Of a stretch of DNA of 36,816 nt, positions 15,558-22,361 are shown piece by piece. The DNA comes from a virus: positions 1 to 36,816 of the IMG/VR virus record IMGVR_UViG_3300044808_000081. One strand, written 5' to 3'. The notes below the pieces were generated by a model that was not told where the DNA came from, searched no databases, and saw only the letters and a program-made list of their open reading frames with translations. Position numbers and translations under genes: made by a program. How positions within the stretch are numbered: the first letter of the stretch is position 1; every line of letters begins with the position of its first letter.

Positions 15558-15737
15558 CTACTTCCCCTTCCCGGGTGTCGCACCCAGCAGCTCGACGGCT
15601 TGGCGCTCCTTCTCGTTCTTCGGCGTGTACTGGCCTTCAGTGGTGACGGTGAACTCTGCCTCTCCGTTCGGGGTCGCAACGCAGTGGTCAGCCACGATCA
15701 GCGCCTCGCCTCGGTACGTCGGGAACTTCGTCGGCAT
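15558..15737 (-). CDS. small hypothetical protein between tail terminator and tail tube genes
   Basis: A 59-residue open frame starting at an ATG that follows GGAGATCTCG, a good ribosome site. It reads MPTKFPTYRGEALIVADHCV and ends in EKERQAVELLGATPGKGK. It fills what would otherwise be a 190-base gap. The stop is four bases before the tail-tube start. The beta-like character (EALIVADH, AEFTVTTEGQYTP) suggests a small virion or assembly factor, but I do not recognise the family. Confidence 0.7.
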   Translation of the reverse strand: MPTKFPTYRGEALIVADHCVATPNGEAEFTVTTEGQYTPKNEKERQAVELLGATPGKGK

Positions 15738-15746
15738 CGAGATCTC

Positions 15747-16193
15747 CTATTCCGTCACCGTGACGAGCGCTTCGGTTGCGTAACCCTCGTTCAGTCCTTG
15801 AGCCAGCTCCGGCGGGAGGTAGAGCGATTCGCCCGGAATCACTTGCCACGCCGCTCCGACTCCCAGTCCGTTCTTAGCTAGATGACGAATACGCCCTTCG
15901 ATGCGCTCCAGTGCGTCTATGAGAGCGGTAGCCGTCGCTTCGTCGTTGACGAGCGTGGTCGCTTCCTCGACCGATTCGACGTGCCAGGAGATTCCGATCG
16001 ACATCTCGCCGTCGAAGTTTTGAGTCTCGACCGGGGTCGGTTGCTTCGTCTGCAGCCACACGATCAGGAGCGGGCAGTCATCCGGCAGGATCGCGCGCGG
16101 CCGGCGGTATTTGATCGTCGAATGTGAAGGCAGACCAGCGCTGGCGTTCAGGTCCGTGGTGATGGCGTCGACGACGTCCTTCGCCAGGCTCAC
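15747..16193 (-). CDS. tail terminator / tail completion protein
   Basis: A 148-residue protein that, by position between the connector gene and the tail-tube gene, should cap the growing tail and join it to the head. The start (MSLAKDVVDAITTDLNASAG) and the body (PLLIVWLQTKQPTPV, MSIGISWHVESVEEATTL, TALIDALERIEGRIRHLAKN) give the alternating helix-strand pattern of gpU-like and gp17-like tail completion proteins. The overlap with the upstream connector stop is 4 bases. The assignment rests mostly on gene order and on size (usual range 120-160 residues). Confidence 0.72.
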   Translation of the reverse strand: MSLAKDVVDAITTDLNASAGLPSHSTIKYRRPRAILPDDCPLLIVWLQTKQPTPVETQNFDGEMSIGISWHVESVEEATTLVNDEATATALIDALERIEGRIRHLAKNGLGVGAAWQVIPGESLYLPPELAQGLNEGYATEALVTVTE

Positions 16194-16582
16194 GGCATCA
16201 GCTTTCTAAGGTTCGAAACGTACGCTTGAGGAAAAGAGCCGGCGGCGGCCTCGAGGAAGTGCTTACCGACGATCGTCACGGACTTCGCCGATGCGGTGAT
16301 CCGACCCCGGTTGGCTCCGATCAAGAGCCTGCCCCCGGGTCTCTTCGGACGGATGGTGCCACCCCATTGCTGGATCGGGCCGTAGACCTTCGATGTCCCA
16401 ACGAGAGCGTGCAATGTGCCGATCCGTTTCGGGTGCGCGAGCTCGGCGCCGATACCACCGCCGCCGGCCTTCACCGCCGCGAGCCTGGCTGAGCTACGAG
16501 CCGCTCCGTCGAACGCCTTCTGCGGGATGGTCGTTGTGATCGCCTTGATCCGGTCCGGGTACCAGGTCACGCGCGACGGCAT
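16190..16582 (-). CDS. HK97 gp10-like head-tail connector / minor tail protein
   Basis: A 130-residue basic protein (MPSRVTWYPDRIKAITTTIP) with SSARLAAVKAGGGGIGAELA and VYGPIQQWGGTIRPKRPGGR. The YxxxxxxGGxIRPK motif is commonly seen in HK97 gp10-like neck proteins. The C-terminal VGKHFLEAAAGSFPQAYVSN matches the helical end of that family. It lies one gene upstream of the tail terminator, the normal place for this component of the neck. It starts at the ATG sharing a base with the upstream stop. Confidence 0.75.
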   Translation of the reverse strand: MPSRVTWYPDRIKAITTTIPQKAFDGAARSSARLAAVKAGGGGIGAELAHPKRIGTLHALVGTSKVYGPIQQWGGTIRPKRPGGRLLIGANRGRITASAKSVTIVGKHFLEAAAGSFPQAYVSNLRKLMP

Positions 16583-17451
16583 CAGTTCGCTCTCGGCAAC
16601 GCGTCGCGCCGCTGCGAAAGACCGGTGACCTGAACCGAATACAGCGCGTCCTTGGGCTTCAGCGGGTGATGCAGCAGCTCGAGGAGCCGGACGATCTTCG
16701 GGTCCTCCTCAGGCGTGAAGTAGGAGAACTCGGCCGTCTCTGTCCGGTAGCCGGTCAGATAAGCGCCCGTCGGGCCCTGCATCGCCTTGTTCAGCCCACT
16801 GCCGGCGTCCTTCGCCACCATCAACCGGAGACACCGTTCTGCGAGCTCTCTACGCCTCTCACCTTGAGCGAAACCGAAAAGACCCTCAATCGCAATGGGG
16901 GCGTTCCAACTCCAGTAGTTGCGGTCGTAACCCCTGCGCTTCAACGCGAACCCGTCGGCGATGAGCTCGTAATCGGTGGCTAGAAGATCGGCGTCCCACT
17001 CGCTGAGCGACGTGAGGCTACGGATGCGATCGACGGGGACCAGCACTTCCTTCCCCTCACCGAGCATGGCAAGGGTGACCGGGGTGTCGGTCTCGGTGAT
17101 GGTGATCGTGACTCCGATGGCCGTCGCGGTCGCCTGCTCCGACATCTCGATCGACGTGGCGCTGTTGCGCGCTGCGATCGTGGTCCCCGAAGGGATTCCG
17201 ACGCCGGAGATGGGCCGGCCTACGTCGGTGAGCGTGAAGGCGGCCGTAGCCGAGGTAAGTGTTTCGTCGTTGTCCGTGGTCACCGCATCTGCGACTGAAC
17301 GCGTGGGATCAGGCACGTCGACCCGGTAGCCGATCAGTTCGTAGAGAAGCGCCTCGTTGTCGTCGAGAGCGTCCTGGACGTCCACGCTGGAGAGTCCCGC
17401 AGCTTGCGCTTCGCGGCTCGCCTGGAACTCTTCCAGCGTGACAAGAGCCAT
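16582..17451 (-). CDS. head-tail adaptor protein with inserted beta domain
   Basis: A 289-residue protein taken to start at ATG 17451, four bases after the upstream stop; a longer frame to 17568 overlaps the decoration gene. Residues 1-50 (MALVTLEEFQASREAQAAGL, NEALLYELIGYRVDVP) and 120-230 (GYDRNYWSWNAPIAIEGLFG, ERRRELAERCLRLMVAKDAG) look like the helical gp6/gp15-type adaptor that docks onto the portal. Residues about 54-120 are an inserted beta module with TDVGRPISGVGIPSGTTIAA, a motif often found in virion surface proteins. This makes the protein longer than usual for the family. The C-terminal 60 residues may contact the tail. Confidence 0.68.
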   Translation of the reverse strand: MALVTLEEFQASREAQAAGLSSVDVQDALDDNEALLYELIGYRVDVPDPTRSVADAVTTDNDETLTSATAAFTLTDVGRPISGVGIPSGTTIAARNSATSIEMSEQATATAIGVTITITETDTPVTLAMLGEGKEVLVPVDRIRSLTSLSEWDADLLATDYELIADGFALKRRGYDRNYWSWNAPIAIEGLFGFAQGERRRELAERCLRLMVAKDAGSGLNKAMQGPTGAYLTGYRTETAEFSYFTPEEDPKIVRLLELLHHPLKPKDALYSVQVTGLSQRRDALPRAN

Positions 17452-17455
17452 TGAA

Positions 17456-17863
17456 CTAGGAGCGCGTGAACTGGACCTTGGCCATCCCACCCGGGTCGGC
17501 CAAGCCGGTCCCGCCGACGTGAGTCGAGACCCACTCCAGGATGTCGCCCTCGGCGACGTCCGTGGCATCCGCGACCACCGAGAGGGTGATCGCGGTCTCG
17601 TCGTTGTCGGTGGCGTTCACACCGGCGGTGAAGGCCTTGGAGGCCACCACCGTCGTCCCGGCCCCCCCGGCTCCCCTGTTCACCAAGGAGATCGTGCGGG
17701 AGTCGGTGTTCGCGCCGGTGAGCGTCGCGTCCGGCGTGTACGTGACCGCCGTCACCTCACCGGCGAACGGAGCTCGCGCGAGGTGGTTGCCGTCGTCGGC
17801 CCCCGCCGCAACCGCAGGAACGGTCTCGGTTACTTCCTTTACGAGTGGAGCTTGATCGGTCAT
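17456..17863 (-). CDS. putative capsid decoration protein
   Basis: A 135-residue protein with a strong ribosome site (AGGAGGTACTAG before ATG). It is almost all beta strands (FAGEVTAVTYTPDATLTGAN, TISLVNRGAGGAGTTVVASK, TAITLSVVADATDVAEGDIL, ILEWVSTHVGGTGLADPGGM). Its position one gene after the major capsid protein, its size and its beta composition fit a capsid decoration protein or head spike. It shares the short string TDNDET with the inserted domain of the downstream adaptor, which may be chance. No motif proves the call. Confidence 0.6.
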   Translation of the reverse strand: MTDQAPLVKEVTETVPAVAAGADDGNHLARAPFAGEVTAVTYTPDATLTGANTDSRTISLVNRGAGGAGTTVVASKAFTAGVNATDNDETAITLSVVADATDVAEGDILEWVSTHVGGTGLADPGGMAKVQFTRS

Positions 17864-17939
17864 CTAGTACCTCCTGGTTGCGGCGGCTCTGTTGTCGCCG
17901 CCTCCTCTTGAAGCTGTCTCAGCTTGGTGATGCGGGTTG
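17864..17939 (-). promoter_or_regulatory. intergenic region with two hairpins before the decoration gene
   Basis: This 76-base gap holds two perfect inverted repeats: AAGCTG-3 bases-CAGCTT (17911-17925) and GGCGGC-9 bases-GCCGCC (17882-17902), then the ribosome site of the decoration gene. Neither is followed by a T-run, so they are more likely RNA-stability or attenuation elements than full terminators. The -1 reading frame of the upstream gene is open through the whole gap. Confidence 0.4.
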
Positions 17940-18185
17940 CTACTGCTTGCGAGCTGCGGCGCGCGCCTCTTCGTTCGTTTCGGGCACGGGCTTGTTGCGG
18001 ATGACGCCTTCGACGGTGTAGTTCTCGTTCGGCGTCTGATCCACTTCGGTGCCACGGAAGCCTTGTTCGGTTTCCGTCTCGACCCGCTTCTCGACTTCTT
18101 GCTGCGCGGACGCCGCGACCTTCTCGGGCGACGCCTTTCGCGTGGTCTTCTTGGCCGTCGACTTGGCCGTGGTCTTCTTTGCCAT
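17940..18185 (-). CDS. small Lys-rich protein between capsid and decoration genes
   Basis: An 81-residue protein with a strong ribosome site (GGAGGTTGCCTG before ATG). The N-terminus is a run of Lys, Thr and Ala (MAKKTTAKSTAKKTTRKASP) like the tails of histone-like proteins, and could bind DNA or RNA. The rest is acidic (EVEKRVETETEQGFRGTEVD) and ends EEARAAARKQ. The family is not recognised. Its place directly after the major capsid gene suggests an internal head protein or assembly factor; both are inferences. Confidence 0.68.
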   Translation of the reverse strand: MAKKTTAKSTAKKTTRKASPEKVAASAQQEVEKRVETETEQGFRGTEVDQTPNENYTVEGVIRNKPVPETNEEARAAARKQ

Positions 18186-18253
18186 CAGGCAACCTCCTTC
18201 ATCAACCGACTAGGACTCTTCAGCGACGTGCGAACTTCAGTTGTTGAAGGTGC
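18186..18253 (-). promoter_or_regulatory. gap after the capsid gene with a weak hairpin
   Basis: After the capsid stop the - strand reads CTTCA-ACAAC-TGAAG, a 5-bp stem that may slow transcription or protect the capsid mRNA 3' end. The rest of this 68-base gap contains only the ribosome site for the next gene. Confidence 0.35.
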
Positions 18254-19192
18254 CTACGAGCTCATCAGGACGCCGGCCGGGTAGCGGTCGGCTTCCGTGG
18301 GCTGGTCGTAGTTGATGATGTTGGCGACCTGCCAACCTCCGCGGAACGTGACGCGCATGGCGGTCATGTCCTGCTGGAACAGGTTGTAGACGATCGCCCC
18401 GGTGTTGTCCTGGATGACGGCCTCGGTCGCGACCTCCATCGTGATGTCCTTGCGGAGACCGAACACGAACTGGGTCCAGTCGCCGGCGAAGAGGCGAACG
18501 TCCGAAGGCCACAGACCTCGCATCGGGTAGGAGATCGTCTCTCCGTCGAGCTCTTGCAGGTTGCCGGAGACTCGGTCGCGGTCGAGTCGGTCACCCTGCG
18601 AGTTGCGGGCGGAGCGGAATCGACCCCTCGCCGATCGAGCGGCGGCGAAGCCGTTCACGTCGAACCCGTCCTCTTCCACCAGGGCGATCACGTCGTCGAC
18701 GTCCTTGAAGAAACCGCCGTCCTCGGCGAGTGCCGACTCCGTGACGTCGTTGCCGGCCGCTGTGGCTGCCGTCAGAACGTCGTCCGGGAAGCTCGAGGGA
18801 GCGTTGACGCCGAAGAACACCGCAGCGTCGAGGGTGCGGCCGACCGCTTCTGCGAGCAGAGGCTTGGCCTCGTCCCAGATGTCGTAGTCGGCGTCGTCCA
18901 GAACGTTGTTGGGGATCGGCATGATGGTCGCGATCTCCTCGACGTTCAGGTACTTGTTCGCCCAGTTGATCTCGGTCGTCTGCTTCAAGCCGGTATCGCC
19001 GGTCACGAAGTAGGCAACAGGCAGCGCCGAGAGGATCGGGATCCTCTGCTGCGCGCGCGCCAAGTTGGGCAGGCGCCGGAACAGAGTCATCGTTGCCGAC
19101 TCCTCGGTCGCCTTGGAGATGATCTCCGACGCTACGTCCTCGGGTATGAGAGCGGCAGCGTCCGTGCGTGAAGTGATGTTGTTGAAAGCCAC
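18254..19192 (-). CDS. HK97-fold major capsid protein
   Basis: A 312-residue protein with a start at GTG after AGGAGG. It shows the signature order of the HK97 fold: an N-terminal arm (ALIPEDVASEIISKATEESA), the E-loop region (QQRIPILSALPVAYFVTGDT), the spine helix (ADYDIWDEAKPLLAEAVGRT), FFGVNAPSSFPDDV, and the P- and A-domain strands (YPMRGLWPSDVRLFAGDWTQ, QDMTAMRVTFRGGWQVANII). It assembles the icosahedral shell. It has no long N-terminal delta domain; the separate upstream scaffold gene probably supplies that function. The upstream leader has an unusual structured region. Confidence 0.93.
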   Translation of the reverse strand: MAFNNITSRTDAAALIPEDVASEIISKATEESATMTLFRRLPNLARAQQRIPILSALPVAYFVTGDTGLKQTTEINWANKYLNVEEIATIMPIPNNVLDDADYDIWDEAKPLLAEAVGRTLDAAVFFGVNAPSSFPDDVLTAATAAGNDVTESALAEDGGFFKDVDDVIALVEEDGFDVNGFAAARSARGRFRSARNSQGDRLDRDRVSGNLQELDGETISYPMRGLWPSDVRLFAGDWTQFVFGLRKDITMEVATEAVIQDNTGAIVYNLFQQDMTAMRVTFRGGWQVANIINYDQPTEADRYPAGVLMSS

Positions 19193-19327
19193 AGGTGTCC
19201 TCCTGATCGAGCGAGATTGCGAGAACCCCGCATCAGCGGGTAGACACCTGGCCTTGCGGTCCAGTCCCTCCGTTTACCGGAGTAGTGAGACTTCAGTGTG
19301 CAACACGGTGGAGCGTACGTAAAGGAT
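19193..19327 (-). promoter_or_regulatory. structured leader of the major capsid gene
   Basis: This 135-base gap has three stem-forming pairs: CTCCG-5-CGGAG (19268-19282), CCCGC-4-GCGGG (19227-19240), and an outer 8-bp pair CAGGTGTC/GACACCTG (19192-19199 with 19243-19250) that encloses the inner hairpin. In the RNA the outer stem would cover the end of the AGGAGG ribosome site and the first base of the GTG start. This may control capsid translation. No promoter consensus is clear. Confidence 0.45.
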
Positions 19328-19981
19328 CTAGATGCGTCCGGCCTTCTGTCGGATCAGGTCGTTCATGTTCCCGGCCCCCGCTGCGCCACCTCGGTTACCG
19401 CCGTCGGCACCACCTTGGAAGCGCGTACCTTTGAGGATCGGGTGCCGGTCGATGACATCTTCGAGAGCCTTGTCGAGAGACTCCTTCGTCGGGAAGCCCT
19501 CGTCATTGAACTCGAGCGACTTGCGATCGATCAGCTGCGCGGCCATCTCCGGGTCGACGATGTTCGCCTTCGCGGCGGCCTTCTCGATCGCGAGAGTGGC
19601 CCTGAGGCTCGTCGTCTCGTTCCGGAGATCGTCACGTTCCTTCTCAGCCTGTTCGGCGCGCGCCTGGAGCTTTTCTTGCTCTGTCTGTTGCGACGCCTTC
19701 AGCTTGTCGTACTCGTCCGCCTTGGTCTTCAGGTCGTCGTAATCGCCGTACTTTTTCCGTTCGCGAGCGATGCGGTCTGCGACCATGCGGTCGAATTCTT
19801 CTTGGGTCTGCACCGGCTTGAAGGTCGAAGCAGGCGGGTCGTTCTTCGCTGGATCGGCGGGCGGATCGGTGGGCGGGTCGTCTGCTCCGCCGGCGAATAC
19901 CGGCACCCATTGGCCCTTCCACATGAAACCGGGTCGTGCACCCTCTTTCGAGGTACCTCCCACGCGGGAGTCGTAATCCAC
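19328..19981 (-). CDS. capsid scaffolding protein
   Basis: A 217-residue protein starting at GTG after GGAGGAACGCA. The N-terminal 60 residues are a Pro/Asp/Gly-rich leader (GGADDPPTDPPADPAKNDPP). The middle (QEEFDRMVADRIARERKKYG, then EQEKLQARAEQAEKERDDLR) is a long coiled coil. The C-terminal part (PEMAAQLIDRKSLEFNDEG and RGGAAGAGNMNDLIRQKAGR) is typical of the DUF4355-like scaffold family. It precedes the major capsid gene, which is the normal place for a scaffold. It should direct shell assembly and then leave. The upstream gap contains CTGCATAGAC site C. Confidence 0.85.
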   Translation of the reverse strand: MDYDSRVGGTSKEGARPGFMWKGQWVPVFAGGADDPPTDPPADPAKNDPPASTFKPVQTQEEFDRMVADRIARERKKYGDYDDLKTKADEYDKLKASQQTEQEKLQARAEQAEKERDDLRNETTSLRATLAIEKAAAKANIVDPEMAAQLIDRKSLEFNDEGFPTKESLDKALEDVIDRHPILKGTRFQGGADGGNRGGAAGAGNMNDLIRQKAGRI

Positions 19982-20048
19982 TGCGTTCCTCCGTTCGAGT
20001 CGGACCTTCGGATGGGCTGACGGTAGGACTCGGCGCGCGCGCCGGTGC

Positions 20049-20058
20049 GTCTATGCAG
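20049..20058 (-). promoter_or_regulatory. CTGCATAGAC boundary site C
   Basis: An exact copy of CTGCATAGAC on the - strand that overlaps the last two sense codons and the stop of the MuF gene (GCT GCA TAG AC), 68 bases before the scaffold start. In contrast to the other three sites, part of it is coding. Function is inferred. Confidence 0.5.
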
Positions 20059-20947
20059 CGACGAGCTCCACCTTGGCCGGGTCGAGTCCTTCTTCAGTGA
20101 TAAGCCGAACTAGGTCGTCTCGATCCATGCCGGCGAGACGAAGGAGATCCTCGAGGGGTCTCCTGGTGTACCGAGGTCGCCACTGCCTGTTCGCTTCACG
20201 CATGTACAGATCACTCATCTCGACCCGGCGGTGTTTGACGAGCAGGGCCTTCCCGACACCGAGGGCGGCGAACTGAGCGGCTCTGTCCATGTTGTTGAAG
20301 CGGTCGATGCCGGTCGGCCTCGAAATCCGTTGCGGGACATCGAACCGAGGGGACTGGACGCAGGCGCACTGCTCGTGTGCGTCGAGAGGCTCACCGGCCC
20401 CGCGGACCTGTTCGTCGTCGAGTGCGAGACACGCCTCGCAGGTACCGCGCGACTGCCATTCCCAGCCGAGGGCTTTGGGGTCGTTGTCCATCTGGTGATT
20501 GAGCTCCATGCGAGCTGCGTCGAAGACCTCCGTGCGGATCGTGCGAGCGAGCGAGAACCGACCGAACCTCAGGGCCTCCTCGACGGTCCTGCCGATCTTG
20601 ATGCCGTAGAAGACGCGCGCGGGTGTCGAAGAGAGAACCTCGTCGACCGGGCGGCCGTCGAAGGTGAACCCAGCGTTCTCCTCAAGTGGAGGCACAGCGC
20701 GCCCTTCGCCGGTCTCGATCGCTGAGCAGGAACGGTAGAACCCACCCGTCAGCTGCTGCGCGCTCGCCTGCCCCATCGCGAGGATCTGTGCGGCCTGGGG
20801 GATGACGAGCCGGAAGCTGCCGGTGAGGTCCTCTCGGCGCATCCCGGCATACGTCCGATCGACGAGGCGGGTCGTGTCGCGCGCGATGCCTGCCAGACGG
20901 TCGTGATAGCTGCGTTGGAGCTGAAGGGCTTTGGAGCTACGCGGCAT
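20051..20947 (-). CDS. MuF-like head morphogenesis protein
   Basis: A 298-residue protein starting at ATG 20947 inside the last codons of the portal gene; an open frame further upstream is an Arg-rich shadow of the portal gene. The centre (ARVFYGIKIGRTVEEALRFG, FSLARTIRTEVFDAARMELN) is the MuF helix region. It is followed by the zinc-type motif GTCEACLALDDEQ with DAHEQCACVQSPRF (C-x2-C and H-x2-C-x-C), which defines phage minor head protein family members. It probably sits inside or at the portal vertex during head assembly. The portal, MuF, scaffold, capsid order is standard. Confidence 0.87.
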   Translation of the reverse strand: MPRSSKALQLQRSYHDRLAGIARDTTRLVDRTYAGMRREDLTGSFRLVIPQAAQILAMGQASAQQLTGGFYRSCSAIETGEGRAVPPLEENAGFTFDGRPVDEVLSSTPARVFYGIKIGRTVEEALRFGRFSLARTIRTEVFDAARMELNHQMDNDPKALGWEWQSRGTCEACLALDDEQVRGAGEPLDAHEQCACVQSPRFDVPQRISRPTGIDRFNNMDRAAQFAALGVGKALLVKHRRVEMSDLYMREANRQWRPRYTRRPLEDLLRLAGMDRDDLVRLITEEGLDPAKVELVAA

Positions 20948-22361
20948 CAGCCGGGTTCGGGAGCTCACCGAGTGGGTCAAAGGCGTTCCCGAGGGTGAGC
21001 GCCTCCTGCATCCTGATCTGCTTGATGCGATCGATCTCTGTCGGCGAGTAGCCGGCCTTCTCCCAGAGGATCTCGTCGGGCACACCCATCGCTTTCTGCT
21101 TCAGGAGTGCGTCGATGTGCTCCGCCTCCGAGCGGTAGGAGGGGTCGCCCCAGATCGTCTCGGCAGTGAAGGCATCCTTTCGTGGATCGTCGAGCACAGC
21201 GAAGGCCAGTCGGAGGGCGTCCTCCCAAGCCTCACCGGCGTGGGTGCAGCGACGAACGACCTTTGCCACGAGCCCCGATTCCGAAGAGGCGATGGCCTCG
21301 CCCGTCGGGAAGGTGCCCATCCCGGCGAGGAAGTAATGCGGCGGGGTACGCGACGTGGAGGCCATGTGGTTCATGTACATCTCGATCGCCTTGATGTGGT
21401 TCGAGAAGTCTGCAGCTGAGAACTCGCCAGCGCGCGCGTCCTTGTTCTTCGTCGTGAAGAGTCGATCGAATCCGACCTTGACCGAATCGATCGGCTGGCC
21501 GGTGAGCGGGTCTTTCGGGAGCTCGATGCCCATGATGTAACGCTGCGGCCAGGCGACGAACTCCGAGGCGACGAGCATGTCGGTCCCGAGCTTGTTGATC
21601 GCATCCTGCATCGGGATGATGTTCTCGATCTCGGAGTTGCCACTACCGTCGAGCCTCGTCTGGTTGGTCATCGGGATGACGGGCACCACGCCGAGTGGGT
21701 TCGCCAGCGGCCATGCGTCGTCGCCGGTGATTTCGGACTCTCGAGGAACCCAGCGGATTCCCTGATAGTTCACTGCTGTCGAGTTTGTCGACTTCGAGCG
21801 AGACCTGAACTTGTAGATCCCATCGGGCAGGTAGAGCGTGGCGAAGATGTAACCGGAGTCGTCGACCCATCGCTTCATCGCAGCGAGGCGCTTACGCCTG
21901 TTGCCAGCGGCGCGCGCGACAACCATCTCTAGAGCCGACTCCACCGTGATCGACGGCGTCTTCTCATCGTTCGGATCGTTCCACACAAGCAGTGAGCATT
22001 CGCTCTTGACGAGCTGCTCGGTGTGCGCGAGCTGGGCATCGGCGTCGAGGTTGTTCGCCTGCCAGATCCGCCACGCGTCCTTGTCGCCCGTCTCGTCGGC
22101 TTTCGCCTGATCGTCTGATGGCGGGAAGCGAAACCCCTGCACCTTCATCCGCTCCTCGGTCGAGTCGACGACCACGGCCGTGAAGTTGTCTGCGAATGCC
22201 TCGAAGAGCCGACCGAAGGCGGACTTGAACTTCTCAGTTGCGAAGACGAGGTTGTGCTTGCCGTCGTAGTAGTCCTGGTACCCGCGGAGCGGCCGCTGCT
22301 TCTTGTCGAGCTCCGACCCCAGCTTCCTCAGCCAGCGGTCGAGCTCGGCCTGTTCAGCCAT
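20937..22361 (-). CDS. portal protein
   Basis: A 474-residue protein starting at ATG, sharing TGATG with the terminase stop. It has the SPP1 gp6-like layout: RPLRGYQDYYDGKHNLVFAT at the start, FADNFTAVVVDSTEERMKVQ, VIPMTNQTRLDGSGNSEIEN, IIPMQDAINKLGTDMLVASE, and YFLAGMGTFPTGEAIASSES near the crown. These are conserved stretches of the portal wing and clip. Twelve copies would form the DNA entry ring. It ends PLGELPNPADAA and overlaps the MuF gene by 11 bases. Confidence 0.92.
   Translation of the reverse strand: MAEQAELDRWLRKLGSELDKKQRPLRGYQDYYDGKHNLVFATEKFKSAFGRLFEAFADNFTAVVVDSTEERMKVQGFRFPPSDDQAKADETGDKDAWRIWQANNLDADAQLAHTEQLVKSECSLLVWNDPNDEKTPSITVESALEMVVARAAGNRRKRLAAMKRWVDDSGYIFATLYLPDGIYKFRSRSKSTNSTAVNYQGIRWVPRESEITGDDAWPLANPLGVVPVIPMTNQTRLDGSGNSEIENIIPMQDAINKLGTDMLVASEFVAWPQRYIMGIELPKDPLTGQPIDSVKVGFDRLFTTKNKDARAGEFSAADFSNHIKAIEMYMNHMASTSRTPPHYFLAGMGTFPTGEAIASSESGLVAKVVRRCTHAGEAWEDALRLAFAVLDDPRKDAFTAETIWGDPSYRSEAEHIDALLKQKAMGVPDEILWEKAGYSPTEIDRIKQIRMQEALTLGNAFDPLGELPNPADAA

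Noticed and set aside
14736-15881. A 381-codon + strand open frame opposite the tail tube and terminator genes
   Set aside because: It runs antisense to three supported genes, has an Arg/Leu/Val bias and no ribosome site or recognisable domain.
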